Shown in pieces: positions 14,254-18,817 of a DNA stretch of 18,817 nt. The stretch lies in NCBI GenBank assembly GCA_900544515.1, contig UQVI01000014.1, positions 1 to 18,817 on the forward strand, given 5' to 3'. The position numbers and the translations under genes were made by a program. The DNA is from an uncultured Oscillospiraceae bacterium. Its GTDB lineage: Bacteria; Bacillota; Clostridia; Oscillospirales; Acutalibacteraceae. Below the pieces are notes generated by a model, which searched no databases, was not told the DNA's origin, and saw only the letters and a list, made by a program, of their open reading frames with translations. The number at the start of each line of letters is the position of its first letter. Within the stretch, counting starts at the first letter, position 1.

Positions 14254-15867
14254 ATGCTTAAGGGAATTGGTGCCAGTCAGGGCTATGGCATAGGGAAAGC
14301 TGTTATCATCAGTGATATAAGCACGGATTACAGCAATGTAAAATATACAGACGCTGAAGCTGAAAAAAGCCGCCTGCAGGCAGCTGTTGATACATTTATA
14401 AATGAAACGAATGAGCTTGCAGAATCATTAAAGACAAATACAGGCAGCAAGGAATCTGAAATCCTTGAAGGACACATTGCCATGCTGCGTGACCCGTTTA
14501 TGCTATCACAGATGCAGGAAAGCATTGACTCAGGTATCGTTGCTGAAAAAGCTGTTGATACAGTATGCAATATGTTTATCGACATCTTTTCTGCAGCTGA
14601 TGATGAGCTTACAAGACAAAGAGTATCGGATATCAGAGATATCAAGGACAGTCTGCTGAAAACACTGCTTGGAGCTGAGGGTGTGGATATATCTTCAGTT
14701 GAAGAGAACTCCGTACTCATTGCAAAGGATTTCACTCCGTCAATGACAAGCAAAATAAATAAGAAAAATGTTAACGCTATCGTTACAGAGGTTGGCGGCG
14801 TAACAAGCCACAGTGCGATACTTGCCAGAGCAATGGGTATTCCTGCTGTGCTCTCCGTCATTGATGCAACCGAAAAAATCAAGAACGGTGAAGCTGTTAT
14901 CGCTGACGGCTTTAACGGAAACATTATTCTTAATCCCAATGAAGAACAAATTGCAGAGTATAACAAAAAGCAAAGTGAATATATTTCTGAAAAAGAAAAT
15001 CTCAAGGCTTATATGGGTAAAGAAAGCATAACCCAAAGCGGAATAAAAAAAGCAGTTTACGCAAATATAGGAAGGCCTGAGGACATCCAGAATGTTATAC
15101 AAAACAGTGCTGAAGGAATCGGCTTGTTCCGAACGGAATTTCTGTTTATGGACAGAAACACTGAGCCGACTGAAGAGGAGCAGTTTGAAGCGTATTCCAC
15201 AGTTGCTAAGGCAATGAACAATAAAGAGGTTATTATCCGTACGCTTGACATCGGAGGAGACAAGGATATCCCTTATCTAAAAATAGAAAAAGAGGAGAAT
15301 CCCTTTCTCGGTCACAGGGCGATACGCTACTGCCTTGACAATCCCTTACTTTTTAAATCACAGATTAAGGCAATCCTTAGGGCAGCTGTATATGGAAATA
15401 TAAAAATGATGCTTCCCCTTATCACTGCACTTGACGAGGTCAGAAAAGCTAAAGAACTGATTGAGGAATGTAAAACAGATCTGAAAAATGCAGGCACAAA
15501 CTACGCCGATACCCCAGTCGGAATTATGATAGAAACACCTGCTGCTGTTATGATTTCGGATATACTGGCAAAAGAGGTTGATTTCTTTTCAATTGGAACG
15601 AACGACTTAACAGGCTATATTATGGCGGTTGATCGCGGAAATGCAAAGGTCTGCTCGCTGTATGATACACTGCAAACACCTGTATTAAGAGCGATTGAAA
15701 CAACGATTAAAAATGCTAAGGCTAACGGAATCCCTGTGGGCATGTGCGGTGAAGCTGCCGCCGATACTGCACTTATACCGTCCCTTGTAAAATGGGGACT
15801 TGATGAATTTTCAGTATCACCGGGCAATATATTGCTGACAAGAAAAACAATATGCAATTGTCCTTAA
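14254..15867 (+). CDS. ptsI: PTS enzyme I (phosphoenolpyruvate-protein phosphotransferase)
   Basis: A 537-residue cytoplasmic enzyme that takes phosphate from phosphoenolpyruvate and passes it to HPr. Active histidine His186 is in GGVTSHSAILAR (181-192). The PEP-binding C-terminal domain has GIGLFRTEFLFM (288-299), TLDIGGDKDIPY (330-341), ETPAAV (427-432), SIGTNDLTGY (446-455) and the catalytic cysteine Cys498 in GMCGE. It ends soon after the SPGNILLTRK stretch and is slightly shorter than many enzymes I (about 540-575), but no key motif is lost. GAGGTG precedes the start. Last gene of the fru-pts operon, ending at a strong terminator. Confidence 0.97.
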   Translation: MLKGIGASQGYGIGKAVIISDISTDYSNVKYTDAEAEKSRLQAAVDTFINETNELAESLKTNTGSKESEILEGHIAMLRDPFMLSQMQESIDSGIVAEKAVDTVCNMFIDIFSAADDELTRQRVSDIRDIKDSLLKTLLGAEGVDISSVEENSVLIAKDFTPSMTSKINKKNVNAIVTEVGGVTSHSAILARAMGIPAVLSVIDATEKIKNGEAVIADGFNGNIILNPNEEQIAEYNKKQSEYISEKENLKAYMGKESITQSGIKKAVYANIGRPEDIQNVIQNSAEGIGLFRTEFLFMDRNTEPTEEEQFEAYSTVAKAMNNKEVIIRTLDIGGDKDIPYLKIEKEENPFLGHRAIRYCLDNPLLFKSQIKAILRAAVYGNIKMMLPLITALDEVRKAKELIEECKTDLKNAGTNYADTPVGIMIETPAAVMISDILAKEVDFFSIGTNDLTGYIMAVDRGNAKVCSLYDTLQTPVLRAIETTIKNAKANGIPVGMCGEAAADTALIPSLVKWGLDEFSVSPGNILLTRKTICNCP

Positions 15868-15872
15868 AAAGT

Positions 15873-15914
15873 AAAGGGACTGTCTCACTTATATTCAAAT
15901 GAGACAGTCCCTTT
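15873..15914. terminator. Bidirectional terminator between ptsI and the GH3 gene
   Basis: AAAGGGACTGTCTCA (15873-15887) pairs perfectly over 15 bases with 15900-15914, with a 12-base loop. On the minus strand the stem is followed by ACTTTTT. On the plus strand the T-run is poor (TGTTATT), so the AAA/TTT base of the stem must supply it. It lies between convergent stop codons and serves both. Confidence 0.88.
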
Positions 15915-15918
15915 GTTA

Positions 15919-18345
15919 TTATGATTTCATTTTCAATACCAGATTAAGTACGTTTCTTGCTGTTCTTTCCAGCTCTGCTCTGGTTATACCGTCAGTTTTT
16001 CCGATTGTAGCAAGCAGTGTACCGTCAGATTTATATTTCTTTGCATTGTGCTTACCACCCGGCATAAGCACATCAACCTGTGCACGGACACGGTAAGCAT
16101 TGTCCTTAACAGACGGAAACTCAGGACTTGCTGATTTCTGCATCCACCAATCCGTCATAACATTGCCCTCATAGCCCCATTCCTTTCGGAGAACCGTTGT
16201 TACCAAGTCATAATTGTAGTGACTCCATACACCATTAATTTTATTATAGCTCGTCATAATATTAAGCGGCTTGCTTTCCTTTACGCAGATTTCAAAACCC
16301 TTAAGATAAATTTCCCTGAGTGCTCTTTGTGAAACACGTGAATCATTCTTTGTTCTGCGTACCTCCTGATTATTGCAGGCAAAATGCTTAGGACAGGCAG
16401 ATACACCGTTTGTCTGAATACCATTTACATACGCTGAACCCATTTTACCTGAAAGAACAGGGTCTTCGGAAAAATATTCAAAGTTTCTTCCGCAAAGCAC
16501 ATTGCGCTGGATATTCATACCCGGAGCGAGAAGAACGTCTGAGCCGTGCTCCAGCATTTCAGTACCCATAACTGTTGTAAGCAATTCGATTAAGCTGCAA
16601 TTCCATGTACTTGCAAGTGCAGTACCGCAAGGGATCAGTGAAGTGTATTTTTTGATACGTATACCTGCAGGACCATCAGTTGTGATAATCGGTGCTACAC
16701 CCTTTTCACGCAATGACGGAATAATCCCGCCGAAAGCGCCTGCATTTCCCACAACACCAAGATCACTGTTCATCATTCCCTGACCTCTGGTGAGTGCCTC
16801 CAGCTCATCATTGTTAAGCTGCGAAATAAAATCATCAAGTGTAATCTTACCGTCTTTCACATCAGCCAGCTTATAACCCCTGTCACCCTTAAAACCTATT
16901 TCAACAGGAAGATTATTGGTGATTCTGTCCTTAAGATACGGCTTTGACGGTGCAAGCTGCTCCTTGCCGATAATCAGTCTGCCGTCCTTTTCCTTTGCAG
17001 CCATACGTTCAAAGCTGTCCTTGATACCGCAAACCTCATCAAGCTGTTCAACAACCATATCTTCAAGCTGAACACTGCCTGCTTTCATATCAGTACGAAC
17101 AGAATTTCCGATATAAAAAGTATATTCACCGCTTTCAATAACATAGGCATATTTATGCGGGCTTTTTGAGCAGTCGTCAAAAGAGGAAATATCATACAGA
17201 CTGAATTCAAAATGGATGCTTTCACTTTCGTCAGGTGCAAGCTCATTGGTTTTTCCAAAAGCAACAAGGCTTCTTTCAGCCTTTGACAATTCACCCTGAG
17301 GTGCCTTCACATAAAGCTGAACAACCTCCTTACCGCTTACATTACCGACATTTTTTACATCTGCTGTAATATAAAACTTATCATCTTTTCTTTCAAACGA
17401 AGCAGGCTTTATTTCAAAATCAGTATAGCTCAGACCAAAGCCGAACGGATAAAGCACCTTATCCCTGCAAAAGGTTTCAAAATATCTGTAACCTACAAAT
17501 ATATCCTCTGCGTAGTTATTGTAATCCTTGCCTCCGAAATTTGCAGAGCTTGAATAGTCCTCATAATTTCTTGCAATGGTGCAGGGTAATTTACCGCTTG
17601 GAGTGGTTTTTCCCATAAGCACATTGGCAAGTGCGTTTCCGCTCTCCATACCGCACTGCCATGCATAAACTAAGGCAGTGATTTTATCGCCGTATTTCTC
17701 AGTCCACGCCATATCAACAATATTTCCGCAGTTCATTATAACCGTAACCTTATTGAAATGGGCAGTCACAAGGTCAAGCATTTTTATCTCATTATCAGTC
17801 AGATAATAGCTGCCCTGCTCCAGCTTATTTTCCCTGTCCTCTCCTGCTGCTCTGCCGATTACAACAATTGCAGAATGACTGTTATTGGCAGCTGATTTTA
17901 CAATTCTTTCCTCCAGCTCCATTTCAGGAAAGCACATAGGCCAGTGACCCCAGAAGCCATGACTGACAGGATTTTTTTCACACCAATCCTCATAAAGATT
18001 TAAAACAGGTGAATAAATATTTGCATTACAGTCCTTAAGTCCTTTGATCATATTCACCTGATACGGTGCATTGACATCACCGCCGCTGCCGTATCCCACA
18101 TAAAAATAGTCAATCTGGCATCTGCCGAAAACAGAAATCACTTCATCATCCTTAACAGGTAATGTGTTATTTATATTTTTGAGCAAAACGACACTTTCCT
18201 CAGCAGCTTTCAGTGCGATATCAGGTATAGGCTCAAAAGCCCTTGCAGTACCGTCGGCAGTATTCTCCTCCTGCATAACGCCGTTACCGCTTACGGCATC
18301 AACTATTTTTTGTACAAGTGTATCTAATTTCTGCTTTATTCTCAT
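15919..18345 (-). CDS. Glycoside hydrolase family 3 with reversed domain order (beta-glucosidase-like)
   Basis: An 808-residue GH3 enzyme whose halves are swapped. The alpha/beta-sandwich domain comes first (about 40-265), then a fibronectin-III-like domain (about 300-415), and the catalytic barrel last (about 500-808). In the usual order the barrel is N-terminal. The nucleophile is Asp732 in MTDWW. Barrel motifs include TTDGPAG (555-561), APGMNIQRN (607-615), GRNFEYFSEDP (619-629) and KHFACNN (653-659). Glu169 in GRAAGEDRE is the likely acid/base. The arrangement is known in Ruminococcus albus and Butyrivibrio enzymes. There is no signal peptide, so it acts in the cytoplasm on imported beta-linked oligosaccharides; exact specificity is unknown. 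GAGGAG lies 9 bases before the start. Confidence 0.93.
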   Translation of the reverse strand: MRIKQKLDTLVQKIVDAVSGNGVMQEENTADGTARAFEPIPDIALKAAEESVVLLKNINNTLPVKDDEVISVFGRCQIDYFYVGYGSGGDVNAPYQVNMIKGLKDCNANIYSPVLNLYEDWCEKNPVSHGFWGHWPMCFPEMELEERIVKSAANNSHSAIVVIGRAAGEDRENKLEQGSYYLTDNEIKMLDLVTAHFNKVTVIMNCGNIVDMAWTEKYGDKITALVYAWQCGMESGNALANVLMGKTTPSGKLPCTIARNYEDYSSSANFGGKDYNNYAEDIFVGYRYFETFCRDKVLYPFGFGLSYTDFEIKPASFERKDDKFYITADVKNVGNVSGKEVVQLYVKAPQGELSKAERSLVAFGKTNELAPDESESIHFEFSLYDISSFDDCSKSPHKYAYVIESGEYTFYIGNSVRTDMKAGSVQLEDMVVEQLDEVCGIKDSFERMAAKEKDGRLIIGKEQLAPSKPYLKDRITNNLPVEIGFKGDRGYKLADVKDGKITLDDFISQLNNDELEALTRGQGMMNSDLGVVGNAGAFGGIIPSLREKGVAPIITTDGPAGIRIKKYTSLIPCGTALASTWNCSLIELLTTVMGTEMLEHGSDVLLAPGMNIQRNVLCGRNFEYFSEDPVLSGKMGSAYVNGIQTNGVSACPKHFACNNQEVRRTKNDSRVSQRALREIYLKGFEICVKESKPLNIMTSYNKINGVWSHYNYDLVTTVLRKEWGYEGNVMTDWWMQKSASPEFPSVKDNAYRVRAQVDVLMPGGKHNAKKYKSDGTLLATIGKTDGITRAELERTARNVLNLVLKMKS

Positions 18346-18379
18346 AAGAATATACTCCTCAATAGATTCATTAATTTTT

Positions 18380-18412
18380 AGTATAGCATAAATCTGAAAT
18401 ATATGCTATATT
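18380..18412. promoter_or_regulatory. Divergent mirrored promoters of the GH3 and GH2 genes
   Basis: TATAGCATA (18382-18390) and TATGCTATA (18402-18410) form a perfect 9-bp inverted repeat with an 11-base spacer. Each arm carries an extended -10 box reading outward: TGCTATACT on the minus strand (18388-18380) and TGCTATATT on the plus strand (18404-18412). The -35 region of each promoter falls on the other's -10, so the two must compete or be controlled together. Clear -35 boxes are absent, as is common for extended -10 promoters. Confidence 0.6.
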
Positions 18413-18429
18413 AGATTAAAAGCATATGC

Positions 18430-18446
18430 GACAAAAATGATTTGTC
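18430..18446. promoter_or_regulatory. Inverted repeat in the GH2 gene leader, possible operator
   Basis: GACAAA (18430-18435) and TTTGTC (18441-18446) are perfect reverse complements around AATGA, flanked by GC and CGC that nearly extend the symmetry. A separate 8-bp palindrome GCATATGC lies at 18422-18429. Both fall downstream of the plus-strand -10 box, where a repressor could act. Regulator unknown. Confidence 0.35.
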
Positions 18447-18489
18447 CGCTTCGCTTTTAGACTATAAAATATTATGTTGGAGAATAAAT

Positions 18490-18768
18490 ATGAAGAATAT
18501 GAATCTCGGCGGCAGATGGATAATGAAAAACTGTACCGACCAAAAGGAATATAACGCAGTTATACCCGGCAGTGATTTTGGTAATCTGATAAAAAATAAT
18601 GCAATTAAAAATCCCCTGATTTCAGGTGATGAAAAGGAAGGTATACGCATTGGTGAAAATGATTTTGAATTCAGAAGAGAATTTGACATCAACGATGCGG
18701 ATTTAAAATACAAGCACATTCATCTTTGCTGCGGCGGACTTGATACGCTTTGCACCTGCTTTATCAAC
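18490..18768 (+). CDS. Beta-mannosidase-like GH2 protein, N-terminal fragment
   Basis: Only the first 93 residues are present; the gene is cut by the contig end. The layout matches the N-terminal sugar-binding domain of GH2 beta-mannosidases: MNLGGRWIM at the start, VIPGSDFGNLIKNN (39-52), then NPLISGD (56-62), an aromatic FEFRREFDI (71-79) and CCGGLDTLCTCFIN (80-93), like the GLDT...N pattern of that family. The catalytic part is missing, so specificity is not certain. GGAG at 18479-18482 precedes the ATG by 7 bases; an in-frame ATG at 18442 is rejected. It is divergent from the GH3 gene and probably works with it on manno- or gluco-oligosaccharides. The six further codons before a stop at 18787-18789 are adapter, not protein. 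Confidence 0.78.
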
Positions 18769-18817
18769 CTGTCTCTTATACACATCTGACGCTGCCGACG
18801 ACTAGTCGAGTGTAGAT
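18769..18817. other. Illumina Nextera adapter sequence left on the contig end
   Basis: The 19-base transposase end CTGTCTCTTATACACATCT occupies 18769-18787, followed by GACGCTGCCGACGA (18788-18801), as in the Nextera i5 side. Next come CTAGTCGA (18802-18809), the reverse complement of a Nextera i5 index (TCGACTAG), and GTGTAGAT, the start of the reverse complement of the P5 primer. This is a library artefact and should be trimmed. It also means the 18817-base sequence ends at a true contig end. Confidence 0.98.

Noticed and set aside
14328..15005. Long open frame antisense to ptsI
   Set aside because: It lies wholly inside ptsI, has no ribosome site and encodes a Ser-rich low-quality protein; a shadow of the real gene.
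15873..15914. End of an insertion sequence or small mobile repeat (GGGACTGTCTCA stem)
   Set aside because: No transposase or target duplication nearby, and its position between convergent stop codons is explained by a terminator.
18442..18489. Longer GH2 start at 18442
   Set aside because: It has no ribosome site and would code through the candidate operator; the ATG at 18490 has GGAG at the right distance and matches the family N-terminus.

Overview
The window looks like one end of a contig from a low-GC Firmicute of the class Clostridia, most likely a Ruminococcus-type gut or rumen bacterium. Supporting signs are the sigma-A-like promoters, GGAGG ribosome sites, AT-rich codon use, a clostridial-type glutamate dehydrogenase, and a GH3 glycosidase with the reversed domain order known from Ruminococcus and Butyrivibrio. 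The last 49 bases (18769-18817) are not genomic. They match the Illumina Nextera adapter, so the contig really ends at 18768, inside a glycosidase gene.

Layout. (1) 202-4607, plus strand: a four-gene cell-surface acylation cassette related to the dlt (D-alanylation) operon. It has an adenylating ligase, an acyl carrier protein, an AlgI-type MBOAT acyltransferase and a membrane-anchored SGNH protein. Order and details differ from dlt, and the ligase lacks the aspartate that holds the amino group of an amino acid, so the cassette may load a different acyl group. It ends at a strong terminator. (2) 4672-5367, minus strand: pnuC, a vitamin/NAD-precursor transporter, with its own promoter and a structured leader ending in a terminator-like hairpin. 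(3) 5539-8476, minus strand: cbiM-cbiQ-cbiO, a cobalt-type ECF transporter with overlapping genes, followed by a flavin split-barrel protein. (4) 8730-10061, plus strand: gdhA behind a near-ideal promoter, then an M23-family membrane protein (10188-10901). (5) 11085-15867, plus strand: fruK-fruA-ptsH-ptsI, the complete phosphate chain for taking up and activating fructose. (6) 15919-18345, minus strand, and 18490 to the contig end, plus strand: a GH3 glycosidase and a beta-mannosidase-like GH2 protein, transcribed divergently from a compact region whose two -10 elements lie in the arms of one inverted repeat.

Together these genes describe a saccharolytic anaerobe: intracellular hydrolysis of imported oligosaccharides, PTS fructose uptake, ammonium assimilation through GDH, cobalt uptake (probably for B12) and NAD-precursor salvage. 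The dlt-like cassette is the best candidate for unusual biology. I saw no tRNA or rRNA gene, CRISPR array, transposase or phage gene. No gap between genes exceeds 300 bases.
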